64,000 bases of DNA, from NCBI RefSeq assembly GCF_034347425.1, contig NZ_CP133779.1, positions 682,001 through 746,000 of the forward strand, read 5' to 3'. Both the position numbers and the translations under genes were made by a program. Source of the stretch: Undibacterium sp. CCC3.4. GTDB taxonomy: Bacteria > Pseudomonadota > Gammaproteobacteria > Burkholderiales > Burkholderiaceae_D. The stretch's first letter is position 1; the number at the start of each line of letters is the position of its first letter. The notes under the pieces were generated by a model. The model searched no databases, was not told where the DNA came from, and saw nothing but the letters and a program-made list of their open reading frames with translations. Of this stretch, positions 54,192 through 64,000 are shown piece by piece.

Positions 54192-55544
54192 TTACAGTAC
54201 GCGACAAGCGAGGCGATCGAGCCGCACTCGGGTAAGCCGATTGAGCAAGCGCCGCACCGGGGCCGGATAATCGGGTAATTTTTGCAGCTCTTGATAATTA
54301 CTCAGGCGCTGGGCATGCTGCAAGATCGACTCGAACTCAGTATGCCGCTGTGCCTGCAAGAGTTTCTGCGGGTCATGAATGAGCAAGGCATTTTCCAAAT
54401 CGAGACGAAACGCGCGCGGATTAAGATTATTCCCGGTCAACAAGGTATACACGCCATCGCAATCGATGCCTTTCAGATGAAAGCTATTGTTGCCATCTTT
54501 CCAAAGAAACAGATTACATTGCCCGCTAGTTATTTCAGCCTGATGGCTTTTGGCAAAGCGCCGTAAATTCACTTCATATAAATATGGCAGGGCAGCAATC
54601 ACCTTGAATGGCTGCTCGGGTGCGATGAAAAAATCATTCGCCGTTTTGTCGCCGACGATGAGATCGATGATCACCCCACGCTTGAAGGCCCGGCGGATTT
54701 CTTTATCGACCACGGCGGGAAAATTGAAATACGGTGTCAACAAAGTGATACGCTCGGTACTGGCGGCAAGCAAGTCACAAATCACGCGATTGAGGCGGTT
54801 GTTTTTACCAACCCCAACGATGGGTGTCACACTCAGGCTTGCCGCGTTGCGGCTGGCTTCATTCTGTGGCTGAAACTGATAACTGGCGCGTTTCAAACTG
54901 GCGCGTAAGCTACGAATTTGACTGCCACTGGCCGGCTCTTCGGCCAAATCCAAACGACGTACCGCCGCCGCCGATAACAATTGCGCACGAACAAAATCAA
55001 TCATACTCGTCGCTAATGCCGCATGCTCGAGCAGCAGATAACGGTCATGCCGATAGCGCTCAAATTGATGCAAATAGACATTATTGATGCCGGCACCGCT
55101 GTAGAGCACGCTGTCATCGATGACACTACCTTTGAGATGCATGACGCCAAACAACTCACTGGTCTGCACCGGCACGCCGTAAATTGGGATCGCGGCCGCA
55201 TGGGCCGCGCTGAGGCGCACATACCAAGCGGCATTTCCGAGCGGCTCATTGGTTTTGGCCGCGCCGATCAAACCGCGCCGCGCGCGGTGCCAATCGACCA
55301 ACACCATGATATCGAGAGTCGGTCGGGCCGCCTTGGCGGCATACAACGCAGCCATGATGTCGGCACCGGCCTCATCATCCTGTAAATACAGGCTGCACAA
55401 ACAGATGCGCTGTTTGGCAGCGGCGATTTGCGAGAGCAATTCGCGCCGGTAATCTGCCGCACTCAACAAGGTACGGATCGCATCGGCACGCAAGGGCAGC
55501 GCACTTAATCTGCGCAGGCGTTGGGCAGCAAGAGACAGACTCAT
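54192..55544 (-). CDS. pssA: CDP-diacylglycerol-serine O-phosphatidyltransferase, PLD type
   Basis: 450 residues. Two phospholipase D motifs are present: HLKGSVIDDSVLYSGAGINN and HLKGIDCDGVYTLLTGNN followed by NPRAFRLDLENALLI. This matches the soluble, membrane-associated PssA of E. coli type, which makes phosphatidylserine, the precursor of phosphatidylethanolamine. It lies 24 bases after the methyltransferase gene in the same direction, at the end of the ubiJ-ubiB run. Confidence 0.93.
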   Translation of the reverse strand: MSLSLAAQRLRRLSALPLRADAIRTLLSAADYRRELLSQIAAAKQRICLCSLYLQDDEAGADIMAALYAAKAARPTLDIMVLVDWHRARRGLIGAAKTNEPLGNAAWYVRLSAAHAAAIPIYGVPVQTSELFGVMHLKGSVIDDSVLYSGAGINNVYLHQFERYRHDRYLLLEHAALATSMIDFVRAQLLSAAAVRRLDLAEEPASGSQIRSLRASLKRASYQFQPQNEASRNAASLSVTPIVGVGKNNRLNRVICDLLAASTERITLLTPYFNFPAVVDKEIRRAFKRGVIIDLIVGDKTANDFFIAPEQPFKVIAALPYLYEVNLRRFAKSHQAEITSGQCNLFLWKDGNNSFHLKGIDCDGVYTLLTGNNLNPRAFRLDLENALLIHDPQKLLQAQRHTEFESILQHAQRLSNYQELQKLPDYPAPVRRLLNRLTRVRLDRLACRVL

Positions 55545-55568
55545 CGTTTAACCGTGGTGGTAGGGAAT

Positions 55569-56174
55569 TTAGTTGCGGCGCTGCCAAACTTGCCAGCGTT
55601 CTTGACCGGCAAACACCGTTATGGAGTCGGCAACGGCCTTATCTTCGAGCAAAACAAAGTCTGCTGCCATCAGCGCTTGCCAATCGGTACAGGCAATGGC
55701 AAATGGCGGGCCTTTCAGACTGCCGTGCTCAGTGATGAAAAAATACCCCGCCAGCAATGCCCCCGGTGCCAGCAGCGCAGCCCACCGCGCCACGATGGCG
55801 CTACGCAAAGATGGCGGCAAAGCACAAAAAAACGCCCGTTCGTAAATCAGTTGCAGCGGGCTTGCACTTTGATAAGTAAAAAAGTCGGCCTGCTGCACAC
55901 AGTGGCCGTCGGTGCCCAGTAAGGCGCGCGCAGTAGCCACGGCGGCCGCGGAAAAATCGATGGCCGTCACGGGCCAGCCGGCTGCCAAAAAAAATGCCGC
56001 TTCATAGGCATGGCCGCAGCCCGGTATCAGGGTGCTGCACGGCGTGCTGGCGGCATTGACGAAATCGCGTAAATCCTGCGGCACCCCGCCTCTGTCCCAA
56101 GGCATGAACTGGCGCTCGAAGCGCTCATCCCAAAAATCAGCTCGCAGCGGGTCGCGGTGTATCAACTCAGGCAT
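55569..56174 (-). CDS. thiopurine S-methyltransferase-like SAM enzyme
   Basis: 201 residues from the ATG at 56174; a GTG three codons earlier (56183) is an alternative, and neither has a strong site. TPMT-family signatures: FWDERFERQFMPWDRGGVP and the SAM motif LIPGCGHAYEAAFFLAAGWP. Bacterial relatives detoxify metalloids such as tellurite or selenium compounds, or have no known substrate. It lies 15 bases after ubiB in the same direction. Confidence 0.85.
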   Translation of the reverse strand: MPELIHRDPLRADFWDERFERQFMPWDRGGVPQDLRDFVNAASTPCSTLIPGCGHAYEAAFFLAAGWPVTAIDFSAAAVATARALLGTDGHCVQQADFFTYQSASPLQLIYERAFFCALPPSLRSAIVARWAALLAPGALLAGYFFITEHGSLKGPPFAIACTDWQALMAADFVLLEDKAVADSITVFAGQERWQVWQRRN

Positions 56175-56189
56175 AGGCTGCACCGGCCA

Positions 56190-57743
56190 TCAGAAATTGA
56201 GAAAACATTGAACCGCCACGACACCGGCAAACAAACCGCCGCCGAAATATACAATCACGCGCAATAAGGTGTTGGTACGGCGCTGTTCGGTCAACAAGGC
56301 TTGCAACATGCCATCACTGGCATGCGCCTCGCCGGCACGCGTCAAGGCTTGATGGGCTAAGCGCGGTAATTGCGGAAAGATATGACTGTAGCGCGGTGCT
56401 TCCGCCTTGAGCTTATCGAGCAAACCACGCCAGCCTACCTGCTCATTCATCCAACGTTCGAGATAGGGCTTGGCGGTTTTCCACAGATCGAGATCAGGGT
56501 CAAGTTGACGCCCCAAACCTTCGATATTGAGCAGAGTTTTTTGCAGCAGCACCAGTTGCGGTTGGACTTCAACATTGAAACGACGCGAAGTTTGAAACAG
56601 GCGTAACAGCACTTGTCCAAACGAAATATCTTTCAGCGGTCGATCAAAAATCGGTTCGCAGCAGGCACGCACGGCGGCTTCGAGCTCATCGACGCGGGTA
56701 TCTTTCGGTGCCCAACCCGATTCGATATGGGCTTCCGCCACGCGTTTATAATCGCGTCGGAAAAATGCCAGGAAATTTTGCGACAGATAATCTTTGTCGA
56801 AATCATTGAGCGTGCCGACGATGCCGAAATCGAGCGCGATATAGCGGCCGAAGGTAGCGGCATCGGTGGAGACCAAAATATTACCTGGGTGCATATCGGC
56901 ATGAAAGAAGCCATCGCGGAAAATCTGCGTGAAGAAAATCGTCACACCGTCACGCGAGAGCTTGGCCAAATCGACTCCGGCCTGGCGCAGACGGTCGATT
57001 TGCGAAATCGGAATACCGTTCATGCGCTCCATCACGATAACTGAAGAAGAACAGTAATCCCAATGCATTTCCGGTACCAGCAAGAGCTCGGAATCTTGGA
57101 AATTGCGCCGCAACTGGCTGCCATTGGCGGCTTCGCGCATCAAATCGAGTTCATCATGCAAATACTTATCGAATTCGCCGACCACTTCACGTGCCTTTAA
57201 ACGTTTACCATCAGCCCACAAGGTTTCCAGCCAACCGGCCGCCACCTGCATCAGAGCAACGTCTTTATCTATCGTGTCCTTCATGCCTGGACGCAAAACC
57301 TTGACCGCCACTTCGCGCCCATCCTTGAGCGTAGCGAAATGAACCTGAGCAATCGACGCAGAAGCTACCGGGATCCGTTCAAAACTGGCAAATAATTGAT
57401 CCGGATGCGCACCGAGCGATTTAACGATCTGGGCAATGGCCAAGTCGGGATCGAATGAGGGCACGCGATCTTGCAATCTGGCTAACTCATCGACTATGTC
57501 GGGCGGCATCAAATCGCGTCGCGTCGACAAGACTTGGCCGAGCTTGACGAAAATCGGGCCGAGGTCTTCTAAGGCTTTGCGCAAGCGTTCACCACGCGGT
57601 GCCGACAAGTCGCGCCAGAATAAAATCTGTTTGATCAGGCGCGCCGTCCGCGGCACACGCAAACCGGAAATAACGATTTCATCGATCCCATACTGCAGAG
57701 TAATGCGTATGATTTTGAGTAAACGCAGAAATTTAAAGCTCAT
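56190..57743 (-). CDS. ubiB: UbiB, ABC1-type atypical kinase for ubiquinone synthesis
   Basis: 517 residues. The KxGQ motif ([11 protein letters not shown], around residue 67) and the Ala-rich loop ASASIAQVH mark the ABC1 family. [14 protein letters not shown] and ALDFGIVG hold the ATP and metal residues. A C-terminal hydrophobic segment ([20 protein letters not shown]) anchors it. UbiB is needed for ubiquinone production in aerobes. Its start overlaps the ubiJ stop as ATGA. Confidence 0.96.
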   Translation of the reverse strand: MSFKFLRLLKIIRITLQYGIDEIVISGLRVPRTARLIKQILFWRDLSAPRGERLRKALEDLGPIFVKLGQVLSTRRDLMPPDIVDELARLQDRVPSFDPDLAIAQIVKSLGAHPDQLFASFERIPVASASIAQVHFATLKDGREVAVKVLRPGMKDTIDKDVALMQVAAGWLETLWADGKRLKAREVVGEFDKYLHDELDLMREAANGSQLRRNFQDSELLLVPEMHWDYCSSSVIVMERMNGIPISQIDRLRQAGVDLAKLSRDGVTIFFTQIFRDGFFHADMHPGNILVSTDAATFGRYIALDFGIVGTLNDFDKDYLSQNFLAFFRRDYKRVAEAHIESGWAPKDTRVDELEAAVRACCEPIFDRPLKDISFGQVLLRLFQTSRRFNVEVQPQLVLLQKTLLNIEGLGRQLDPDLDLWKTAKPYLERWMNEQVGWRGLLDKLKAEAPRYSHIFPQLPRLAHQALTRAGEAHASDGMLQALLTEQRRTNTLLRVIVYFGGGLFAGVVAVQCFLNF

Positions 57744-58306
57744 CGAGACATCCTTTCCAGTTTTTCGATGCGCTTGGTCAGGCGTTCAACATCGTCACGG
57801 GTTTTATTGATAAGGGCACCATTGCTGGCAACCCGGGCCGGACGAACCAGCAGGGGATTTTCTTCGAGAAAGTATTCGGCGATATTTTCGTGTAATTTTT
57901 GCTGTGCTTCGAACCAATCGGATGCCGCTGTTTTCGCCCCGGCGACCAGTCGCACCGCCGCCACGTCGCCGATGAGCTTACTCAAATCAGCCTCGGCATC
58001 CCAGCGCAGATTCTGGCTCAAACGCGACAGCATATTGGCAAAATCGGCATCGCCTTCGATATTGACGTAGGAAAATGCCCGTTCACGCTGGCTCAGCATC
58101 AAAGGCAAGTCGCTCAAGCGCAGCCGTATCGTCACTGTCGCCGTCACCGGTTCCGCTGCCGCTTCGAACAGACCGTCGGGCCGGACCCGAAGGCAGAAAC
58201 GGACAGCTTGCGCATCAATACAGACGACTTTCCCTGCATGGGCTTGCAACTGTTCGCTGGCCCAGTTTTCTTGTGCGAGTAAATGATTGATGAAAGGTGA
58301 GAGCAT
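57740..58306 (-). CDS. ubiJ: UbiJ, SCP2-domain ubiquinone-synthesis accessory factor
   Basis: 188 residues. An SCP2-like lipid-binding N-terminal half ([35 protein letters not shown]) is followed by a helical C-terminal end with heptads ([14 protein letters not shown]). It assembles with UbiK and the hydroxylases in the soluble Ubi complex. The stop overlaps ubiB. Only about 25 bases separate its start from the T-run of an upstream terminator, and its ribosome-binding site is weak. Confidence 0.92.
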   Translation of the reverse strand: MLSPFINHLLAQENWASEQLQAHAGKVVCIDAQAVRFCLRVRPDGLFEAAAEPVTATVTIRLRLSDLPLMLSQRERAFSYVNIEGDADFANMLSRLSQNLRWDAEADLSKLIGDVAAVRLVAGAKTAASDWFEAQQKLHENIAEYFLEENPLLVRPARVASNGALINKTRDDVERLTKRIEKLERMSR

Positions 58307-58331
58307 ATCGATAAGAAAAACCTGCGATCAT

Positions 58332-58363
58332 AAAAAAACCGCCCGGCAATCGAGCGGGCGGTT
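58332..58363 (-). terminator. Rho-independent terminator between the Tim44-like gene and ubiJ
   Basis: On the minus strand AACCGCCCG-(8 bases)-CGGGCGGTT is followed by a T-run of about seven. It is a strong structure. It lies 67 bases after the Tim44-like gene and about 25 bases before ubiJ. Confidence 0.92.
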
Positions 58364-58430
58364 CCAAGTTTAACAGCTTATGTTGATGAGAAGATTCGAT
58401 CTGCATCAGCACAGCGGCAATTTCTGCAGC

Positions 58431-59345
58431 TTAGGACAGCTGCTGTATCCCTGCCAACACCCAGCCGCCTTGCCCATTGGCCGGTTTGCTCAGATTCCAG
58501 ACTTCGGCAAAGGCCTCGGCCGGCGCATTTTGCGATTCTTTGATCATGCCGGTGAACTTGACACTGGCCAGATGATCATTACCGACAGTTTCTATGCCCA
58601 GCAATTCGGCATCGATGTGCACGACATCGGTGACATTGGCAGTGGCACCGCGCTCTTGAATTTCGAGCTTGAGTTCGGCATACATTTCCGCACTGGTGAA
58701 TTCACGCAAATCATTGATATCGGCTTTATCCCATGCCGCTTGCAAGCGGATGAAATAAGTTTTTGCGCTGCGCAAGAAGGCCGGCACATCGAAATCAGCC
58801 GGAACACTCCAGGTAGCAGCATTAGCAGCAACTGGTGCGGCGCTTTGCCAAGCCGGTTGCGGTTCGATACGGGAACCGATTTCCGGCGTATTCGAAGTTG
58901 CCATACCGGCATAGGCCGGTTGGGCATAGCCAGTACTGCCAGACGAAGCGCTGTTCTTACGGAACAGACGGATGACGAAAAAGATCGCCAAACCAATGAG
59001 AGCGAAGGTCAGCAAAGAGCCGAGCATACCAGCGACAGCGCCACCTAAGCCGAAATGCGACAAGGCGGCACCGATTAAAGCACCACCGATCAAACCGCCG
59101 ACGATACCCTTCCAAGGACTGGCTGGCTTCGGTGGCAAGGCAGCCGGCGCCGGCGCGGCTGCCGGTGCAGCAGCCGGACGCGCTTGATTGGCCGTACCAG
59201 GATTAGCCGGTGGCGCTTGGCGCGAGACATTGTTCGATTGACGACCAATAGAACCGCCACCACCCATACGTTTGGCATCGGCATCGCTGATCGTCATGAC
59301 CAGTGTACTGGCCAACATCACCATCATCAGTAGTATCTTCTTCAT
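58431..59345 (-). CDS. Tim44-like domain membrane protein
   Basis: 304 residues from the ATG at 59345, chosen because AGGAG is eight bases upstream; the ATG two codons before it is only two bases from the site. A signal-like helix (MKKILLMMVMLASTLVMTIS) is followed by a Gly/Ala/Pro-rich segment, a second helical membrane part (about 80-125, GGLIGGALIGAALSHFGLGG) and a C-terminal Tim44-type domain (FLRSAKTYFIRLQAAWDKAD). Often found near ubi genes in betaproteobacteria; role unknown. Ends in a strong terminator. Confidence 0.88.
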   Translation of the reverse strand: MKKILLMMVMLASTLVMTISDADAKRMGGGGSIGRQSNNVSRQAPPANPGTANQARPAAAPAAAPAPAALPPKPASPWKGIVGGLIGGALIGAALSHFGLGGAVAGMLGSLLTFALIGLAIFFVIRLFRKNSASSGSTGYAQPAYAGMATSNTPEIGSRIEPQPAWQSAAPVAANAATWSVPADFDVPAFLRSAKTYFIRLQAAWDKADINDLREFTSAEMYAELKLEIQERGATANVTDVVHIDAELLGIETVGNDHLASVKFTGMIKESQNAPAEAFAEVWNLSKPANGQGGWVLAGIQQLS

Positions 59346-59394
59346 TTCCATCGCTCCTTGTTTGCTGCGCAATTGCTGCTTATTTGATTACTGC

Positions 59395-60141
59395 TTAAAG
59401 TTTGATTCCAGTGTGCAGGGCCGCCACACCTGCAGTCAGGTTGAAATACTTCACCTGTTCCAGGCCAGCCGCTTCCATCATCGCTTTGAGCGTTTCTTGG
59501 TCCGGGTGCATGCGTATCGATTCCGCCAAATAGCGGTAACTGGCTTCATCTCCGGCAATTTTCTGCCCCATCCACGGCAAAATCTTGAAAGAATAAAAAT
59601 CATACGGCTTTTGCAACAATTCCGGCACTTTGGAAAACTCAAGTACCAGCAACTTACCACCAGGCTTGAGCACACGCTGCATCTCTGCCAGCGCCACATC
59701 CTTGTGCGTCATATTGCGTAAACCGAAGGCTACCGTCACCCTGTCGAAATAATTGTCGGGAAATGGTAACTTCTCTGCATCACAAAGCAAGGTGGGGGTG
59801 ATCAAGGCTTTATTCAAGAGCCGATCGCGCCCTACCCGCAGCATCGATTCATTAATATCGGTGTGCCACACTTCACCGGAAGGACCGGCTTGCTTGACGA
59901 ATTCTTTGGTCAAATCGCCGGTACCGCCAGCGATATCGAGCACTTTGTAACCAGGCCGCACGGCCGCATTGGCAATCGTGAACATTTTCCAGATCCGGTG
60001 CAAACCGCCCGACATGACATCATTCATGATGTCATACTTGGCCGCCACCGAATGAAACACTTCGGCAACCTTATGCACTTTCTGTTCTTCATCGACGGTG
60101 GCATAGCCGAAGTGGGTGGATTTACTGACTTGCTCGTTCAT
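59395..60141 (-). CDS. ubiE: ubiquinone/menaquinone C-methyltransferase
   Basis: 248 residues from the ATG at 60141, with AAGGTG upstream. UbiE signatures: [43 protein letters not shown] motif [35 protein letters not shown] and [18 protein letters not shown]. It adds the C-methyl group in ubiquinone synthesis. It is followed by the Tim44-like gene 49 bases on, in the same direction. Confidence 0.96.
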   Translation of the reverse strand: MNEQVSKSTHFGYATVDEEQKVHKVAEVFHSVAAKYDIMNDVMSGGLHRIWKMFTIANAAVRPGYKVLDIAGGTGDLTKEFVKQAGPSGEVWHTDINESMLRVGRDRLLNKALITPTLLCDAEKLPFPDNYFDRVTVAFGLRNMTHKDVALAEMQRVLKPGGKLLVLEFSKVPELLQKPYDFYSFKILPWMGQKIAGDEASYRYLAESIRMHPDQETLKAMMEAAGLEQVKYFNLTAGVAALHTGIKL

Positions 60142-60318
60142 ACTGTTCTTCACCTTGGGGATGCGCAATGGACAGAGCGATTGTAGCCTAAGTAGCCAGC
60201 TCTACGCCAACCACCGCCGATAAAAGTGATGTTAACAGTGGCGATGGAGGTTGGCAAAAAGCGGCTGGCAAGACGCGAATTTAATCGGCGCCTCCCTATC
60301 GATCACTCTATTTCCCGC

Positions 60319-61515
<1,197 letters not shown>

Positions 61516-61625
61516 TTATCTTGGTATGAGACCAGATGTTCGCCGGAAAACAACTTTTCAGGAATGGACTTTTACTCTTTTAAATTGTACATTTAGCGTA
61601 TTCTTGATTATTTCTTACACTTGCC

Positions 61626-62525
61626 ATGAATACAGTAAACCCCATCCCTGTGTATGATCTTTATGGCGAGAATGAGCTTTGGCCCAGCCCGGATTTGCTT
61701 CATGTTGAATCGATTGCCGCACGCAGCGAATTGCATAATTGGCAGATTAAGTCCCATCTGCACAACGGCTTATTTCAACTCCTCTATCTGCAGGCTGGTC
61801 ATGCCCACATACAATTGGACGAACAACATCACACCATGCATCCAGGTCAAATTTTGTTGGTACCACAAATGTGCATTCATGGATTTAAGTTTGATCAAAA
61901 TGCACTAGGACATGTTGTTACGATTGCCTACCCGATCATCATAGAATTAATAAAAAAAATGGGCGGCGAGTTAAGCACGTTCAGGCACCCTGGCATCCAT
62001 ACGCTATTGGATGATGAGGAAAGCACCCGCACCAGCATGGCACTGAAGGCGCTGGCATATGAATACCAACACCATGCGCCACATCGTAACTTGCTCATCG
62101 AAGCTTTGCTGACGACGATCTTGATCTGGGTTAGCAGAAACTCGCCTTCAAGCGCGCCGACGACTGCTCAGGAAAATGAAAAGAGCAGCAAGCATCTCGG
62201 CTATTTCGGGCGGTTGATCGAAGCAGAATATTCCACCCAGCATCTGGTGAACTATTACGCCAAAAAGATAGGCATTACTGCCGCACACCTGAATGTCATT
62301 TGCCGCCAAAATACAGGAAAATCGGCTTTACACCTGATCCATAATCGCATTCTGCTGGAAGCAAAGCGTCATCTGGTCTATACCAGTATGTCCATCAGCA
62401 TCATGTCTTATGCCTTAGGCTTTGCCGACCCGGCTTACTTCACACGTTTCTTCAAACGCAATATGGACATGTCACCGATGGACTTCAGAAAGCAGGCGGC
62501 TACTTTGTTCGAGCAAAATAATTAG
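61626..62525 (+). CDS. pobR: AraC-family activator of pobA
   Basis: 299 residues. N-terminal cupin-like sensor (HLHNGLFQLLYLQAGHAHIQ) and two C-terminal helix-turn-helix motifs (KIGITAAHLNVICRQNTGKS and MSYALGFADPAYFTRFFKRN). Divergent placement next to pobA is standard for this regulator, which activates pobA with 4-hydroxybenzoate as the signal. The 125-base gap between them must hold both promoters and the operator; TAAAT-TGTAC-ATTTA (61581-61595) is one weak dyad there. Confidence 0.9.
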   Translation: MNTVNPIPVYDLYGENELWPSPDLLHVESIAARSELHNWQIKSHLHNGLFQLLYLQAGHAHIQLDEQHHTMHPGQILLVPQMCIHGFKFDQNALGHVVTIAYPIIIELIKKMGGELSTFRHPGIHTLLDDEESTRTSMALKALAYEYQHHAPHRNLLIEALLTTILIWVSRNSPSSAPTTAQENEKSSKHLGYFGRLIEAEYSTQHLVNYYAKKIGITAAHLNVICRQNTGKSALHLIHNRILLEAKRHLVYTSMSISIMSYALGFADPAYFTRFFKRNMDMSPMDFRKQAATLFEQNN

Positions 62526-62537
62526 GACAGCGCAATA

Positions 62538-63902
62538 TCAGTGCGCCAAAACCTGTTTTGAATCAATTTTTACCGCCGCCGATATTTCCGGGTGAACGAA
62601 CTGTTTGATCAACAAAGCGATCGCCGCAATCAAGCCTGGAATGGCGAGAATGGAAAAAATGATGGGCAAACTGAGTTGACGCCGCGCCAGTTCAGCAACT
62701 AAAAAGGATCCTGCAATGCCACCAAAGCGGCCAATTCCAAGCATCCACGCAACACCTGTGGCACGACCTGGCGTTGGATAATAACTGGCAGCCAAGGCCG
62801 GCATCGATGACTGCGCGGTATTCATGATGGCACCGGCGAGAAAGACCACCACGACTAACAGACCGACATTGCCGGCTACCTGACCAATGGAGAAAATAGC
62901 CAAGGCGGTCAATGCATAACCAATGGCAATGATGCGGTTGCCATTGAATCTATCCATCAACCAGCCAAAGAAAATCGCCCCAACGCCACCCAATGGAAAC
63001 AGGGCTGAAATTAAGGTCGCATCTTTTGCTGCGATACCGGCATCTTTAAACAAAATCGGCATCCAATTGATCAAGGCATAAAAAATGACCAGCCCCATAA
63101 AATACGTCAGCCACAACATGAAGGAACCGATTGCATAGGGACGGGAAAGCACGACGCCTAAACCGTTTTTACCGGCCGTGGATGGCTTGACTTCAGTCAG
63201 GAAAAATCCGCCTGCATCATGCGCACTTGCCGAGATACGGCTCATTACGGCGCGAATCCGCTCAATTGGCTGAGAACGGCTCACCATATACCGTAACGAC
63301 TCAGGCAAAAACACTATTAACAAGATCACCAGCACCAATGGTACGCCGCCACCAAGTACCAACACGCCACGCCATCCCCATATTGGAATGATCCAGGCGG
63401 CAAGAAATCCACCAAACGCTGCCCCCAAAGGAAAGCCGGAAAACATGGCATTGGTCAGCACGCCGCGGCGCTGATCAGGACAATACTCACTCATCAAGGT
63501 AACAGCATTCGGCATAGCCGCGCCCAAACCTATGCCAGTGATAAAACGCAGCACGACCAGTTGTGACAAATCGCCGGCAAACGCCGATCCCAGGCAAGCG
63601 ACTGCAAACAGGGAGACCGACACGACCAGCACCAACTTGCGCCCCAAGCGATCCGCCAGTGGCCCGGCCGAGAGTGCCCCGGCAGCCAGACCGAACAAGG
63701 CCGCACTCAGTACCGGTGCCAGAGCGAGCCTTGACACCCCCCACTCCTTGATCAGTGAAGGTGCGATATAACCGATGGCGGCAGTATCAAAGCCATCGAG
63801 CAATACAATAAAAAAACAGAGGCTGAAAATCAGCCACTGATAGCGTGAAAATGGGTGCTCGTTCAGAAATACCTGAACATCAATCTGGCGTTCTTTGCTC
63901 AT
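62538..63902 (-). CDS. pcaK: MFS aromatic-acid transporter, PcaK-like
   Basis: 454 residues from the ATG at 63902; the longer frame to 63992 is not protein-like. Twelve membrane helices. The aromatic acid:H+ symporter pattern includes LLDGFDTAAIGYIAPSL, GPLADRLGRKLVLV and RFITGIGLGAAMPNAVTL. PcaK imports 4-hydroxybenzoate and protocatechuate, which fits the pobA-pobR pair beside it. It converges with pobR, with the stops 12 bases apart. Confidence 0.92.
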   Translation of the reverse strand: MSKERQIDVQVFLNEHPFSRYQWLIFSLCFFIVLLDGFDTAAIGYIAPSLIKEWGVSRLALAPVLSAALFGLAAGALSAGPLADRLGRKLVLVVSVSLFAVACLGSAFAGDLSQLVVLRFITGIGLGAAMPNAVTLMSEYCPDQRRGVLTNAMFSGFPLGAAFGGFLAAWIIPIWGWRGVLVLGGGVPLVLVILLIVFLPESLRYMVSRSQPIERIRAVMSRISASAHDAGGFFLTEVKPSTAGKNGLGVVLSRPYAIGSFMLWLTYFMGLVIFYALINWMPILFKDAGIAAKDATLISALFPLGGVGAIFFGWLMDRFNGNRIIAIGYALTALAIFSIGQVAGNVGLLVVVVFLAGAIMNTAQSSMPALAASYYPTPGRATGVAWMLGIGRFGGIAGSFLVAELARRQLSLPIIFSILAIPGLIAAIALLIKQFVHPEISAAVKIDSKQVLAH

Positions 63903-64000
63903 TATTTGTCTCTGTTTATTGTAATTTTTTGTAATGCTTTTTATTGTATCGACCAAGCTATTGACCGGGTGCGAACACGGAAGTGTGCTCAAAGTAGGGA

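Overview
The window reads as chromosome of a betaproteobacterium of the Burkholderiales, most likely Oxalobacteraceae. The evidence is the start of a dcw operon (mraZ), a bacterial-type rnpB, the fmdB/DUF502/aspS/nudB/ybhP-like/clsB block, the ubiE/Tim44-like/ubiJ/ubiB block, a gamma-type pssA and a 42-residue DUF3149 protein. Moderate GC would fit Undibacterium or Herminiimonas better than Massilia, but this is inferred from gene style, not from a search.

Layout. 1-430: 5' part of mraZ on the minus strand with a four-box MraZ operator. 0.75-3.9 kb: a membrane PAS-GAF-GGDEF-EAL protein. 3.9-4.8 kb: a gene-free gap with an orphan plus-strand terminator. 4.8-6.2 kb: a secreted LasA-like M23 peptidase. 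6.46-6.81 kb: rnpB. 6.9-11.2 kb: a TPP enzyme, a small basic protein, a secreted nuclease, an Ig-like protein and a membrane-anchored glutaredoxin. 11.4-18.7 kb: a minus-strand fatty-acid beta-oxidation operon (tetR, acyl-CoA dehydrogenase, FadN-type fusion, thiolase, enoyl-CoA hydratase) with hairpins or repeats at its gene junctions. 18.9-28.8 kb: housekeeping genes (hslR, tetR, clsB, ybhP-like, nudB, cache protein, aspS, DUF502, fmdB), a Na+/solute symporter and two small unknown proteins. 29.0-34.0 kb: sbcD-sbcC. 34.2-45.3 kb: a seven-gene chemosensory operon. 45.4-49.7 kb: PepSY protein, SSB-like OB-fold protein, DUF3149, eutBC and bluB. 49.8-53.3 kb: a GNAT/formyltransferase pair and an IS3-family element. 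53.4-60.1 kb: an amino-acid-type binding protein, pssA, a TPMT-like methyltransferase, ubiB, ubiJ, a Tim44-like protein and ubiE. 60.3-63.9 kb: pobA, pobR and a pcaK-like transporter for 4-hydroxybenzoate.

The most interesting unit is 34.2-45.3 kb. It resembles the Wsp surface-sensing system: CheR with a TPR tail, CheW, a membrane MCP, CheA with a receiver, and CheB. It differs in several ways. Two CheW domains are fused in one protein, the MCP has no recognisable HAMP, the CheB receiver is degenerate, and a REC-HK-REC-REC-HPt kinase has been added. The output is a REC-HD-GYP protein, predicted to degrade c-di-GMP, where Wsp has the diguanylate cyclase WspR. A second coherent module is eutBC (adenosylcobalamin-dependent) facing bluB, which makes the B12 lower ligand. 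No phage, CRISPR array, tRNA or 16S/23S rRNA gene was seen; the only clear mobile element is the IS3-family copy.
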